64,000 bases of DNA from Roseococcus sp. SDR (GTDB taxonomy: Bacteria > Pseudomonadota > Alphaproteobacteria > Acetobacterales > Acetobacteraceae). A program made the translations under genes and the position numbers. The stretch is from assembly GCF_019083995.1 (NCBI RefSeq), contig NZ_JAHRCU010000009.1, forward strand, positions 62,001 to 126,000, read 5' to 3'. Shown here one piece after another: positions 17,060 through 25,946 of this stretch (within the stretch, counting starts at the first letter, position 1; every line of letters begins with the position of its first letter). The notes beneath the pieces are model-generated. The model was not told where the DNA came from. It saw only the letters and a list, made by a program, of their open reading frames with translations, and did not search any database.

Positions 17060-17140
17060 GGTGTTCCTCCTGAGGTTCGCGCCAGTGTCGGGCGCGGCGG
17101 CGCGCGCGTCAAACCGGGGCGTGACAGATTCGTGATGCGC

Positions 17141-17168
17141 TGGACAGGGCGCGGAACGGCGCTACAGC
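17141..17168 (+). promoter_or_regulatory. Candidate porin promoter
   Basis: TGGACA (17141-17146), 16 nt, then TACAGC (17163-17168). The start point would fall near 17175, two nucleotides before the GTG at 17177, a near-leaderless layout seen at other genes here. Both elements are weak matches. Confidence 0.35.
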
Positions 17169-17176
17169 ATCGCCGC

Positions 17177-18550
17177 GTGCGCGCGCTGCTGCTCCTGCTG
17201 CTGATGCTGCCCGGTCTCGCGAGCGCGCAGACCGGCCGCTTCAACTCGGCCGGCACGCCCAATATCGGCGATCCGTCGGAGGCGATGATCCCGAGCCTCG
17301 CCGCCAAGCAGGATCGGCTGGAGGAACAGGGCTGGCTGATCCGCGGCCAGGCCACCTTCATCCTGCAGGGCAATGCGGGATTCCGCTCGCCCTATCAGGG
17401 GGCGGCGAGCCTGCTGCCGCAGCCCCAGGCGCGCAACACCTTCTCCTCCGACCTCGTGATCGGAAGGCGCCTCTGGCATGGAGCGGAGGTGATCGTGAAC
17501 GCCGCCGTCACGCGCGGCTTCGGCATCTCCAATTCCACCGGTGTCGCGAGCTTTCCCAATGGCGAGGCCTTCCGCCTCGGCAGCACCGAGCCGGTGCTCT
17601 TCTTCCCGCGCGTCTTCGTGCGCCAGACCATCGCGCTGTCGGAGGATATGGTCCCGCCGGACAATGACCCGCTGCGCTTCACCGAGCCGCTGCCGCGCGA
17701 GCGCATCACCATCACGGCGGGCAAGTTCTCCGTCTGGGACATCTTCGACGACAACCGCTACGCGCATGATCCGCGCACGCAGTTCATGTCCTGGGCCCTG
17801 GTGGGCGGCGGCGCCTTCGACTACGCGGCCGATGCGCGCGGCTATACGGAAGGGCTCGCGCTGGAATGGGAGAACGGCACCTGGGCGCTGCGCGGCGGCG
17901 CCTTCCGCGTGGCGCGCGAGGTGAACAGCCTCTTCCTCGACCCCTCGATCACGCGCGGCTTCCAGCTCATCGCCTCGCTGGAGCGCTTCTGGAAGTTCGG
18001 CGAGCGCGAGGGCGCGCTGCGGCTGATCTACGGCTATTCGCGCGCGCGGCAGTCGCGCTGGAACGAGCTCTTCAGCAACGGCTTCCAGACCTTCGATATC
18101 AACCCCTACGGCTATCGCGCGAAGAACAACGCGACCCTCTCCTTCGACCAGCAGATCACCGAGGATTTCGGCATCTTCGCCCGCGCCTCCTGGAATGACG
18201 GGCAGACGCAGAACTGGATGTTCACCGAGATGGACCGCGCCATCAGCTTCGGTGGGACGCTGATGGGCAACCGCTGGGGCCGGCCCGCGGATACCATCGG
18301 CCTCGGCACCAATATCGGCTTCATCAGCGGCGGGCGCCGGCGCTACCTCGAGGATGGCGGCATCGGCTTCATCACCGGCGACGGGCGGCTGAACTACAGC
18401 CCGGAATGGGTGACGGAGACCTATTACGACGCGCGCCTCGCCCCCGGCCTGCACGGGGCGCTCGGCTATGCCCTGGTGGTGAACCCGGCCTACAATGCCG
18501 ATCGTGGTCCCGTCTCCATCTTCACCGCCCGGCTGCGCGTCGCCTTCTGA
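17177..18550 (+). CDS. Carbohydrate-selective porin, OprB family
   Basis: This is an outer-membrane beta-barrel for sugar uptake. From GTG 17177 the protein is 457 aa with a textbook signal peptide (RALLLLLLMLPGLASA, cut before QTGRF). OprB-type blocks include ITAGKFSVWDIFDDNRYAHD, QFMSWALVGGGAFDYAAD and YGYSRARQSRWNE. The protein ends ARLRVAF, with the C-terminal Phe typical of outer-membrane barrels. An alternative ATG at 17135 adds 14 residues; GTG was chosen on signal length and a promoter-like pair just upstream. The much longer open frame from 16211 is spurious, because it runs antisense through RraA. The 3' end overlaps the next gene by 56 nt. Confidence 0.82.
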   Translation: MRALLLLLLMLPGLASAQTGRFNSAGTPNIGDPSEAMIPSLAAKQDRLEEQGWLIRGQATFILQGNAGFRSPYQGAASLLPQPQARNTFSSDLVIGRRLWHGAEVIVNAAVTRGFGISNSTGVASFPNGEAFRLGSTEPVLFFPRVFVRQTIALSEDMVPPDNDPLRFTEPLPRERITITAGKFSVWDIFDDNRYAHDPRTQFMSWALVGGGAFDYAADARGYTEGLALEWENGTWALRGGAFRVAREVNSLFLDPSITRGFQLIASLERFWKFGEREGALRLIYGYSRARQSRWNELFSNGFQTFDINPYGYRAKNNATLSFDQQITEDFGIFARASWNDGQTQNWMFTEMDRAISFGGTLMGNRWGRPADTIGLGTNIGFISGGRRRYLEDGGIGFITGDGRLNYSPEWVTETYYDARLAPGLHGALGYALVVNPAYNADRGPVSIFTARLRVAF

Positions 18551-19160
18551 CCGAACCGCGCTGTTTGCCGCCGAGCCGCGCTTCGCCGGCATCGAGGAGC
18601 GCGCGGGCCCGCTGCCCTGGCGCACGCGCCCGCGCGGCTTCGCCGGCCTGCTGCGCACCATCTGCGGCCAGCAGATCAGCAATCAGGCGGCCGGCGCCAT
18701 CTGGCGGCGGCTCTCCGCACTCCCAGGGGCACTGACGCCAGCGGGCCTGCTCGCGATGGATGACGCGACGCTCTGTGGCACGGCCGGCCTCTCGCGCCCC
18801 AAGGCCCAGCATGCGCGCAGCCTCGCCACCGCCTGCCTCGACGGCACGTTGGATTTCGAGCGCATGGCCACGCTGCCCGATGCGGAAGCCATCGCCATGC
18901 TCAGCGCCGTGAAGGGCCTCGGCCCCTGGACGGCGGAGGTGCATCTGCTCTTCGCCGAAGCGCGGCCCGACATCTTTCCCTCCGGCGACATCGCGCTGGC
19001 CAATTCCGCGCGGCATCTCTTCGCGCTGGAGGCGCGCCCCGCGCCGCGCGCGCTGGCCCGCATGGCCGAGGCCTGGTCGCCCGCGCGCTCGCTGGCGGCG
19101 CGCCTGCTCTGGCACCATTGGCGGCACGAGACCGGCCGCCCGCTGATCGAGGACCCCTGA
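18495..19160 (+). CDS. DNA-3-methyladenine glycosylase II-like (AlkA family)
   Basis: This is a base-excision repair glycosylase of the HhH-GPD superfamily, removing alkylated purines. The 221-aa protein has LLRTICGQQISNQAAGAIWRR, the helix-hairpin-helix VKGLGPWTAEVHLLF, and the following PDIFPSGDIAL, whose Asp is the expected catalytic residue. The start at 18495 lies inside the porin coding region in another frame; family proteins have about 20 residues before the ALFAAEPRF block, which fits. The stop overlaps the next ATG (TGATG). Confidence 0.88.
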   Translation: MPIVVPSPSSPPGCASPSDRTALFAAEPRFAGIEERAGPLPWRTRPRGFAGLLRTICGQQISNQAAGAIWRRLSALPGALTPAGLLAMDDATLCGTAGLSRPKAQHARSLATACLDGTLDFERMATLPDAEAIAMLSAVKGLGPWTAEVHLLFAEARPDIFPSGDIALANSARHLFALEARPAPRALARMAEAWSPARSLAARLLWHHWRHETGRPLIEDP

Positions 19161-20308
19161 TGCGCTTCTCGTCCACCATTCTCTCGACCGCCGAGCCGCC
19201 CATCCCGGCCGCCCGCGCCTGGGCCGCACGCTACCAGGGCCAACGCGGCCAGGCGCTCGACCTCACGCAGGCCGTGCCCGGCTATCCGCCGCATCCCGAA
19301 TTGCTCACGCGCCTGGGCGAGGCGGCGGCCCAGCGCAGCGCCGCCGGCTATGGCCCCATCGCGGGTGACGAAGCGCTGCGCGCGGCGCTGGCCGAGGATG
19401 CGAGCGGCTTCTACGGTGCGGCCATCGGCGCGGAGCATGTGGCGATCACCGCCGGCTGCAACCTTGCCTTCGCCATGGCGATGAAGGTGCTGGCCGCGCC
19501 CGGCGACAATGTCCTCGTCCCCACGCCCTGGTATTTCAACCATGAGATGGCGCTGCGCATGGCGGGCGTCGAAGCCCGCCCGCTGCCCTGCCGTGCCGAG
19601 GATGGCTTCGTGCCCGATGCGGCGCTGGCGGCCACGCTGATCGACGGGCGCACGCGCGCAATCCTGCTCGTCACACCGAACAATCCGACCGGCGCCGTCT
19701 ATCCGGCCGAGGTCATCGCCAGCTTCGCCGAACTCGCCCGCCAGCGCGGCATTGCGCTGGTGCTGGACGAAACCTATCGCGACTTCCTCCCCAACACCGT
19801 GCCGCATCGCCTCTTCAGCGACCCGGCCTGGGGCGAGGTGCTGGTGCATCTCTACAGCTTCTCCAAGGCCTATTGCATTCCGGGCCATCGCCTCGGCGCC
19901 GTCATCGCCGGCACGGCCTTCCAGCAGCAATTGGCCAAGGCGCTCGACACGCTGCAGATCTGCCCGGCCCGCCCCGCGCAGCAGGTGCTGGCCTGGGCCA
20001 TTCCCGCGCTGCGCGACTGGCGCTCGGACAATCGCAAGATCATGCAGGCGCGCGCGAGCGCCTGCCGCGCCGCGCTCAACAGCGACTGGATCGACGCGAT
20101 GGGGAGCTACTTCGCCTATCTTCGCCTGCCCGCCAGCGCGCCGGACGCGATGGCGGCGGCGGAATGGCTGGCGGCCGAGCAGGGGCTGATGACGCTGCCC
20201 GGCCCCTTCTTCGGCCCAGGGCAGGAGCGCCATTTGCGCCTTGCATTCGCCAATGCGGAAGCCGAGCGCCTCGCCGAACTGCCGGCGCGGCTGGCCGGAC
20301 TGGGCTGA
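19160..20308 (+). CDS. Class I/II PLP-dependent aminotransferase
   Basis: The 382-aa fold-type I aminotransferase of the AspC/aspartate-like group has TPWYFNHEMALRMAGVE, the VTPNNPTGAVYP substrate/PLP motif, VLDETYRDFLP (PLP aspartate and tyrosine) and the Schiff-base lysine in YSFSKAYCIPGHRLG, with the phosphate-binding Arg nearby. ATG 19160 overlaps the alkA-like stop. The amino-acid substrate is not evident; sarcosine/amidase neighbourhoods often carry similar enzymes, but that is weak. Confidence 0.85.
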   Translation: MRFSSTILSTAEPPIPAARAWAARYQGQRGQALDLTQAVPGYPPHPELLTRLGEAAAQRSAAGYGPIAGDEALRAALAEDASGFYGAAIGAEHVAITAGCNLAFAMAMKVLAAPGDNVLVPTPWYFNHEMALRMAGVEARPLPCRAEDGFVPDAALAATLIDGRTRAILLVTPNNPTGAVYPAEVIASFAELARQRGIALVLDETYRDFLPNTVPHRLFSDPAWGEVLVHLYSFSKAYCIPGHRLGAVIAGTAFQQQLAKALDTLQICPARPAQQVLAWAIPALRDWRSDNRKIMQARASACRAALNSDWIDAMGSYFAYLRLPASAPDAMAAAEWLAAEQGLMTLPGPFFGPGQERHLRLAFANAEAERLAELPARLAGLG

Positions 20309-20310
20309 GC

Positions 20311-21285
20311 TCAGCCCGGCCGCAACCCCGCCAGATCCGCCGCGCGCCGCGCATTGGTCAGCTCCTGCCGCAGGAAGGCGGCGAAGCCATCTGGCGAGCG
20401 CTGCGCCTCGATGGAGGGAATGGCGCCCACCTCCGCGATGCGCGAGAGCACGGCCGCCTCACCCAGCGTCGCGGCCAGTGCCGCATGCAGCGCCGCCACC
20501 ACCTCGGGCGACGCGCCGCTCGGCGCCAGCAGCCCGCCATAGCTGCCGGCGGTGAAGCCGGGCAGCCCCGCCTCGATGAAGGTGCCCACCTGCGGCATGA
20601 GGGGCGAGCGCTGCTCCGTCGCGATGGCGATGATCGGCGCCTGGTTGTCCCGGTGCAGCGGATAGGCGGAGGGCAGCTCCACCATCGCCACCTCCACCGC
20701 GCCGCTGATCAGGTCCGGGATCATCGCGCTGCCGCCGCGATAGGGCACATGCGAGGCGCGCACGCCCGCATTGGCCATCAGCAGCTCGAGCGCCAGATGC
20801 GCGGCGCTGCCATTGCCTGGCGTGGCCACCGTCACCTGGCCCGGCCGCGCGCGCATCATCGCCAGCAGATCCGGCAGGTTCCGCGCGGGCAGGCGCGCCG
20901 TCACCTGGCAGACCATGGGCAGGATGCCGACCAGGCCGATCGGCCGGAAATCGCGCTCCACATCGTAAGGCAGCCGCACCTGTAGCACCGGGTTGGCCGT
21001 CAGCGGCCCACCGGCGCCAAACAGCAGCGTGTACCCATCCGGCGTGGCGCGTGCGACGAGTTCCGCGCCCACGCTGCCGCCCGCCCCGGCGCGGTTCTCG
21101 ATCACCATGGGCTGGCCGAGCCGCTCGGCCATGCGGGCCGCCAGGATGCGCGCCAGGATGTCGGTATTGCCGCCGGCCGCGAAGGGCACGATCACACGGA
21201 TCGGCCGGTCCGGATAAGCGGCGTGCGCGGCACGCGAGAGGACAAGGCTGGGCGCTGCGGCGAGCAGCAGGCGGCGTGACCACAT
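20311..21285 (-). CDS. Tripartite tricarboxylate transporter substrate-binding protein (Bug/TctC)
   Basis: This is a periplasmic solute receptor of the Bug family. The 324-aa protein has a signal peptide (MWSRRLLLAAAPSLVLSRAAHA). The family blocks are PDRPIRVIVPFAAGGNTDILAR, IENRAGAGGSVGAELVARATPDGYTLL, HVPYRGGSAMIPDLISG and AGSYGGLLAPSG. ATG 21285 lies 9 nt from GGAGG and gives a normal signal; upstream ATGs at 21291 and 21294 are too close to it. No TctA/TctB gene is adjacent, so it is an orphan receptor that probably serves a shared membrane unit. It is divergent from an aldo/keto reductase. The ligand is unknown. Confidence 0.9.
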   Translation of the reverse strand: MWSRRLLLAAAPSLVLSRAAHAAYPDRPIRVIVPFAAGGNTDILARILAARMAERLGQPMVIENRAGAGGSVGAELVARATPDGYTLLFGAGGPLTANPVLQVRLPYDVERDFRPIGLVGILPMVCQVTARLPARNLPDLLAMMRARPGQVTVATPGNGSAAHLALELLMANAGVRASHVPYRGGSAMIPDLISGAVEVAMVELPSAYPLHRDNQAPIIAIATEQRSPLMPQVGTFIEAGLPGFTAGSYGGLLAPSGASPEVVAALHAALAATLGEAAVLSRIAEVGAIPSIEAQRSPDGFAAFLRQELTNARRAADLAGLRPG

Positions 21286-21400
21286 GGGCATCATCCTCCA
21301 ACCCGGCATCTGCGGCCGGTTCCGGGAAAGCATGACGCAGCGGCCGCGCTTGCCGCAAGCACGGCGCTGCCCCAGCATCAGCCGAACAGGGAGAGGCGCG

Positions 21401-22351
21401 ATGGAACAGCGGCGACTGGGCCGGACGGGGCTTTCCGTCTCGGTGCTCGGCTATGGGTGCGGGGCGATCGGCGGCCTCATGGTGAAGGGCACGGCGGCGG
21501 AGCAGGACCGCGCCATCGGCCGCGCGCTCGATCACGGCATCACCTATTTCGACACGGCGGCCGTCTATGGCGACGGCGCCTCCGAACGCAATCTCGGCCG
21601 CGCGCTGCGCGGGCTTTCCGCGCGACCGGTGGTGGGCACGAAGGTGCGCGTCTTTGCGCCCCAGCGCGGCGACATCGCAGGGCGCATCACCACCTCGCTG
21701 GAGGAGAGCCTGCGCCGCCTCGGCATGGAGAGCGTGGACATCTTCCAGCTGCACAACCCGATCACCCTCGCGGGGCAGGAGCCCGCCTTCACGCCGGCGC
21801 AGATCCTGGAGGAGGCCGTGCCCGCGCTGGAGCGAGCGCGCGCGGCGGGAAAATTCCGCTTCTTCGGCATCACCGGCCTCGGTGACGCGGAGGCGCTGCG
21901 GCAGGTGCTGGATGCCGGCGGCTTCGCCACCGCGCAGATCCCCTACAACCTGCTGAACCCGAGCGGCATCGCCCCCGCGCGCCCCGATGTGCCCGACCTC
22001 GGCGGCATCATCCGCCATGCGGTGGCGCAGGATGTCGGCGTCATGGCGATCCGCATCCTCGCCGGCGGCGCGCTGAGCGGGACGGAGGCGCGCAGCCCGC
22101 TGGGCGTCGCCAAGGTCGAGCCCATCGCCTCGGGCGCCAGCTATGCCGCCGATGTCGCGGCGGCGCAGCGCTTCCGCCCGCTGGTCGAGGCCGGCCATGC
22201 GGCGGATCTGGTGGAGCTCGCGCTGCGCTTCGTCATCGGCGCGAAGGAGATCGCGACGAACATCATCGGCACCTCCAGCCTGGAGGAGCTGGACCACGCG
22301 GTGGCGGCGGTCGCGAAGGGCCCGCTGCCGGCGGGCCTTATCGCGGATTGA
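21401..22351 (+). CDS. Aldo/keto reductase
   Basis: The 316-aa (beta/alpha)8 NADPH-dependent oxidoreductase begins RRLGRTGLSVSVLGYGCGAIGG. The catalytic Asp and Tyr are in FDTAAVYGDGASE, the Lys in VVGTKVRVFAP and the His position in FQLHNPITLAG. The C-terminal NADPH-binding portion has ATNIIGTSSLEEL. A strong AGGGAGAGG precedes ATG 21401. The substrate is unknown. It is divergent from the Bug receptor and convergent with the hydantoinase gene. Confidence 0.87.
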   Translation: MEQRRLGRTGLSVSVLGYGCGAIGGLMVKGTAAEQDRAIGRALDHGITYFDTAAVYGDGASERNLGRALRGLSARPVVGTKVRVFAPQRGDIAGRITTSLEESLRRLGMESVDIFQLHNPITLAGQEPAFTPAQILEEAVPALERARAAGKFRFFGITGLGDAEALRQVLDAGGFATAQIPYNLLNPSGIAPARPDVPDLGGIIRHAVAQDVGVMAIRILAGGALSGTEARSPLGVAKVEPIASGASYAADVAAAQRFRPLVEAGHAADLVELALRFVIGAKEIATNIIGTSSLEELDHAVAAVAKGPLPAGLIAD

Positions 22352-22358
22352 GGGAGCC

Positions 22359-23804
22359 TTACAGCGGCGGCGCCGCGTCGAAGCCATTCGCCAGCACCCC
22401 GCGCGGCTTCACCATGTCATAGGGCCCGCGCGGCAGGTATTGCGCCGTCCCCGGCTCGGCCTGCACCACGCCATCGCGCATCACCACCTCGCCACGGCGG
22501 ATGGTCATCACCGGCCAGCCCGTCACCTCCAGCCCCTCATAGGGCGTGTAGTCGATGGCGTGCTGCATCAGCGCATTGGTGATGGTGCGCTTCGCCTTCG
22601 GATCCCACAGCGCCAGATCCGCATCGGCGCCGATGGAAATGCTGCCCTTGCGCGGCGCCAGGCCCATCAGCCGCGCGGGATTCGTCGCCGTCAGCCGCAC
22701 GAAGTCATCGAGGCTGATGCGCCCCTTGGAAACACCCTCGCTGAACAGGATCGGCAGCCGCGCGGCGAGGCCCGGGATGCCGTTCGGAATGTCGCGGAAG
22801 CTCGCATCGCGGCCGTTCTGTGCCTTGCCCTTGTCGCCCGCGAAGCTGAAGGCGCAGTGGTCGGAGGAGACGACGTCGAGCACGCCGCGCCGGATCAGAT
22901 CCCAGATGCGCGCATGCTCCGCTTCGTCGCGCGGCGCGGGGCTGCACATGAACTTGGCACCCTCGAAGCCCGGCTGATCCATCTGCTCCGCGGTCAGCGT
23001 CACATATTGCGGGCATGTCTCGCCCCAGACCTTCACGCCGCGCAATTGCGCCCGTGCGATCTCCTCCGCCGCCTCCGCGCAGCTGACATGGAAGACCTGG
23101 ATGGGCTGGTCCACGAATTCGGCGAGTGCGATGGCGCGGTGCGTGGCCTCGCGCTCCACCACCGGCGGGCGGGACCACGCGTGGTACTTCGGTGCCGTCA
23201 TGCCGGCCGCCAGCAGCGCCTCGGTGCGCCAGTTGATCGCCGCATAATTCTCGCAATGCACGGTGACCAGGCAGCCATGCTTGCGCGCCGTCACCAGCAC
23301 CTTGAGGTAATCCGCATCGCTCACATGCAGCGGCTCATAGGTGAGGAAGACCTTCAGGCTGCGCACGCCCTTCGCCACCAGCTGCGGGATCTCCCGCTCC
23401 AGCACCTCCTCCGTCGCGTCGCTGATGATCTGGTGGAAGGCGTAGTCCACCATGCCCTTCGCCGCGCGGGCGGAGCTGTCCGCGAAGCGCTCCAGCACGC
23501 CATGCCCCTTCCATTGCGGCACAAAGCAGACGACCGATGTCGTCCCGCCCGCGAAGGCGGCACGGGAGGCGCTCTGGAAGCTCTCCTCGTTCACGCCATG
23601 CGGGTTGGGCTCCTCGATGTGGCAATGGCTGTCCACGCCGCCCGGCAGCACCAGCAGGCCCGCCGCATCCACGCTGGCGCCGGCCGCCGGAAGTTGCTCC
23701 GCCAGCGCCACGATGCGCCCGCCCTTCACGCCGATATCGCAACGAACCGTGCCAAAGCCCGTCGCCACCTCGCCGCCGCGCACCACCAGGTCGTAATCCG
23801 CCAT
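22359..23804 (-). CDS. Dihydropyrimidinase / D-hydantoinase family amidohydrolase
   Basis: This is a binuclear-zinc cyclic amidohydrolase that opens dihydropyrimidine or hydantoin rings. The 481-aa length is typical. Metal ligands are visible in order: HCH in GGVDSHCHIEEP near residue 60, the carbamylated lysine in SLKVFLTYE, His in LVTVHCEN, His in FHVSCAEA and the catalytic Asp in VVSSDHCAFSF. It lies beside an orphan Bug receptor and an aldo/keto reductase, which hints at scavenging of cyclic amides, but no amidohydrolase partner is next to it. Confidence 0.9.
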   Translation of the reverse strand: MADYDLVVRGGEVATGFGTVRCDIGVKGGRIVALAEQLPAAGASVDAAGLLVLPGGVDSHCHIEEPNPHGVNEESFQSASRAAFAGGTTSVVCFVPQWKGHGVLERFADSSARAAKGMVDYAFHQIISDATEEVLEREIPQLVAKGVRSLKVFLTYEPLHVSDADYLKVLVTARKHGCLVTVHCENYAAINWRTEALLAAGMTAPKYHAWSRPPVVEREATHRAIALAEFVDQPIQVFHVSCAEAAEEIARAQLRGVKVWGETCPQYVTLTAEQMDQPGFEGAKFMCSPAPRDEAEHARIWDLIRRGVLDVVSSDHCAFSFAGDKGKAQNGRDASFRDIPNGIPGLAARLPILFSEGVSKGRISLDDFVRLTATNPARLMGLAPRKGSISIGADADLALWDPKAKRTITNALMQHAIDYTPYEGLEVTGWPVMTIRRGEVVMRDGVVQAEPGTAQYLPRGPYDMVKPRGVLANGFDAAPPL

Positions 23805-23846
23805 GAAGCCCTGTCTCCTCTTGCGCCGCCAGCATGGCGCGGCAGC

Positions 23847-23860
23847 TTGATCCGGCGCAA
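23847..23860 (+). promoter_or_regulatory. FNR/FixK-like box upstream of hemN
   Basis: TTGAT-CCGG-CGCAA matches the TTGAT-N4-ATCAA consensus at 8 of 10 positions. Its centre (23853.5) is 43 bp before the hemN ATG, the class II activator position if transcription starts right at the ATG. Oxygen-independent hemN genes are classic FNR/FixK targets. Confidence 0.4.
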
Positions 23861-23896
23861 GGACAGGGCGGTGCGGTGGCGCGCACCGTCCCTCGC

Positions 23897-25237
23897 ATGG
23901 ACACCCTCGCTCGCCCCACCCCCACCGTCTCGCTCACCGCGAACCTGCCGCGCTACACGAGCTACCCGACGGCGCCGCATTTCGGGCCGATGGAGGAGGC
24001 GCTCTACCGCGAATGGCTCGCCGCCATGCCGGCGGGCTCCGCGCTCTCGCTCTACGTCCACATCCCCTTCTGCCACGAGCTCTGCTGGTATTGCGGCTGC
24101 CACACCTCGGTGACGCGCAATGACGCGCGCATCGCGCGCTATGCGGCCGCGCTCGAGACCGAGGCCGGCACGCTGGCCCGCGCGCTCCCGGCCGATGGCC
24201 TGGTGCAGCACCTGCATCTGGGCGGCGGCACGCCGAGTGCGCTGGGCGGCGCGCGGCTGACCAAGCTCATGGGCCGCCTGCGCGCCCTCTTCCCCTTCTC
24301 CCCCCAGGCCGAACTCTCCGTCGAGCTCGACCCGCGGACGCTCACGCAGGAGGTGGTGGACGCGCTGGCCACCTCCGGCTTCAACCGCGCCTCGCTCGGC
24401 CTGCAGGACGCGAATGCCGAGGTGCAGGAGCGCATGGGCCGCGTGCAGCCGGCCGAGATGGTCGCCGCGGCCGTCACGCGCCTGCGCAGCGCCGGCATCA
24501 GCCGCATCAATCTCGACATGATGTACGGCCTGCCGGGCCAGAGCTGCGAGCATGTGCGCGCCACTGCGGCGCTGGCCGCCGAGCTCGGCGCGGACCGCGT
24601 GGCCGTCTTCGGCTATGCCCATGTGCCCTGGATGAAACCCTCGCAGAAGGCCATCCGCATGGAGGAACTCCCCGGCGCCGAGGCGCGCCTCGAGCAGGCC
24701 GATGTCGCCGCCCAGGCGCTGCGCGCGGCCGGCTTCGTCTCCATCGGCCTCGACCATTTCGCCCGGCCGAATGACAGCATGGCCCGCGCCAGCCGCGACG
24801 GAAGGCTGCGCCGCAACTTCCAGGGCTATACGACGGACCAGGCGGAATACCTGCTGGGCATCGGCGCCTCCTCCATCGGTGCGACGCCGCGCGGCTATGC
24901 GCAGAACATCCCCGACGAACGCGGCTACGTCGCCGCCGTCGAAGCCGGGCGCCTCTCCATCGCGCGCGGCCTGACCCTCACCGAGGAGGACATCACCCGC
25001 CGCGCCGCCATCGAGCGGGTGATGTGCGACCTGGCGCTCGACCTCGACGCCCTGCCGCCCGAGGTGCTCGCCACCGCGCGCCCGGCGCTGGAGGTGCTGG
25101 AAGCGCAGGGCGTGGTGCGCCTCAGCGGCGCCTGGCTCACCGTGCCGGAAGAATCACGCCCCTTCCTGCGCCACGTGGCCGCCTGCTTCGATGCCTATCT
25201 GGGCCAGGGCAAGGGGCGGCACAGCGCCGCGGTGTAG
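23897..25237 (+). CDS. hemN: Oxygen-independent coproporphyrinogen III oxidase
   Basis: This radical-SAM enzyme converts coproporphyrinogen III to protoporphyrinogen IX without oxygen. The 446-aa protein begins with the HemN-type PRYTSYPTAPHF. The SAM cluster motif is CHELCWYCGCH (Cx3CxxC, with the extra Cys of HemN), followed by GGGTPS and the C-terminal HemN domain (FQGYTTDQAEYLLGIGASSIG). The YTSYPTAPHF start distinguishes it from HemW-like paralogues. ATG 23897 is chosen over an in-frame upstream opening. A probable FNR box lies 43 bp upstream. Confidence 0.94.
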   Translation: MDTLARPTPTVSLTANLPRYTSYPTAPHFGPMEEALYREWLAAMPAGSALSLYVHIPFCHELCWYCGCHTSVTRNDARIARYAAALETEAGTLARALPADGLVQHLHLGGGTPSALGGARLTKLMGRLRALFPFSPQAELSVELDPRTLTQEVVDALATSGFNRASLGLQDANAEVQERMGRVQPAEMVAAAVTRLRSAGISRINLDMMYGLPGQSCEHVRATAALAAELGADRVAVFGYAHVPWMKPSQKAIRMEELPGAEARLEQADVAAQALRAAGFVSIGLDHFARPNDSMARASRDGRLRRNFQGYTTDQAEYLLGIGASSIGATPRGYAQNIPDERGYVAAVEAGRLSIARGLTLTEEDITRRAAIERVMCDLALDLDALPPEVLATARPALEVLEAQGVVRLSGAWLTVPEESRPFLRHVAACFDAYLGQGKGRHSAAV

Positions 25238-25243
25238 CGCGGC

Positions 25244-25882
25244 CTAACCCTGCAAAAACGGATTGGTCCGCCGCTCCGTCCCGAAATCCGAGCCCGGCCC
25301 ATGGCCGCAGACGAAGGCGATGTCATCGCCCAGCGGCAGCAGCTTCGTCGTGATCGCGGTGATCAGCGCCTCATGGTCGCCATAGGGGAAATCGGTGCGG
25401 CCGATCGAGCCCTGGAACAGCACATCGCCCACGAAGGCGATGCGCAATTCCTTGCTCACATAGACAAGGCTGCCCGGTGAATGGCCCGGGCAATGCAACA
25501 CGTCGAAGGTGACACCGCCGATCGTCACCTGCGCGCCCTCGTCGAGCCAGGTGTCCGGCACCAGGTTGCGCGCGCCGCGAATGTCATAGGCGCGGCCCTG
25601 CTGCTCCAGATGGTCGAGCAGGATGGCATCCGCGCGATGCGGCCCGGTGACGGGAATGCCCGTCTTCTCGCGCAGCTCATCCGCGCCGCCCGCGTGATCA
25701 ATATGCCCGTGCGTCAGCAGGATCTGCTTGAGCGTCACGCCGCGCGCCGCGATTTCCTGCTGGATGCGCGCCACATCGCCGCCCGGATCGATCACCGTCG
25801 CTTCCAGGCTCTGGTCGTCCCAGACCAGCACGCAATTCTGCTGGAAGGGTGTGACGGGAATGATGCTGGCCTTGAGCGGCAT
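25244..25882 (-). CDS. MBL-fold metallo-hydrolase (glyoxalase II-like)
   Basis: The 212-aa metallo-beta-lactamase-fold hydrolase is close to YcbL/GloB-like thioesterases. The signature LLTHGHIDHAGG gives HxHxDH, a further His is in VLHCPGHSPGS, an Asp is in FVGDVLFQGSIGRTDFP, and the last His is in FVCGHGPGSDFGTER. AGGAGG precedes ATG 25882. The probable substrate is a glutathione thioester or a related hydroxyacyl thioester. Confidence 0.88.
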   Translation of the reverse strand: MPLKASIIPVTPFQQNCVLVWDDQSLEATVIDPGGDVARIQQEIAARGVTLKQILLTHGHIDHAGGADELREKTGIPVTGPHRADAILLDHLEQQGRAYDIRGARNLVPDTWLDEGAQVTIGGVTFDVLHCPGHSPGSLVYVSKELRIAFVGDVLFQGSIGRTDFPYGDHEALITAITTKLLPLGDDIAFVCGHGPGSDFGTERRTNPFLQG

Positions 25883-25946
25883 GTCGGGCCTCCTTGCGAG
25901 CGCGGGCTGTATCACCCGGCGCCCGGCGCGGCCACCCCGGGCGGCC

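Noticed and set aside
16211-17176. Extension of the porin gene upstream to 16211
   Set aside because: The added 320 residues are antisense to the RraA-like gene and precede a perfect signal peptide.
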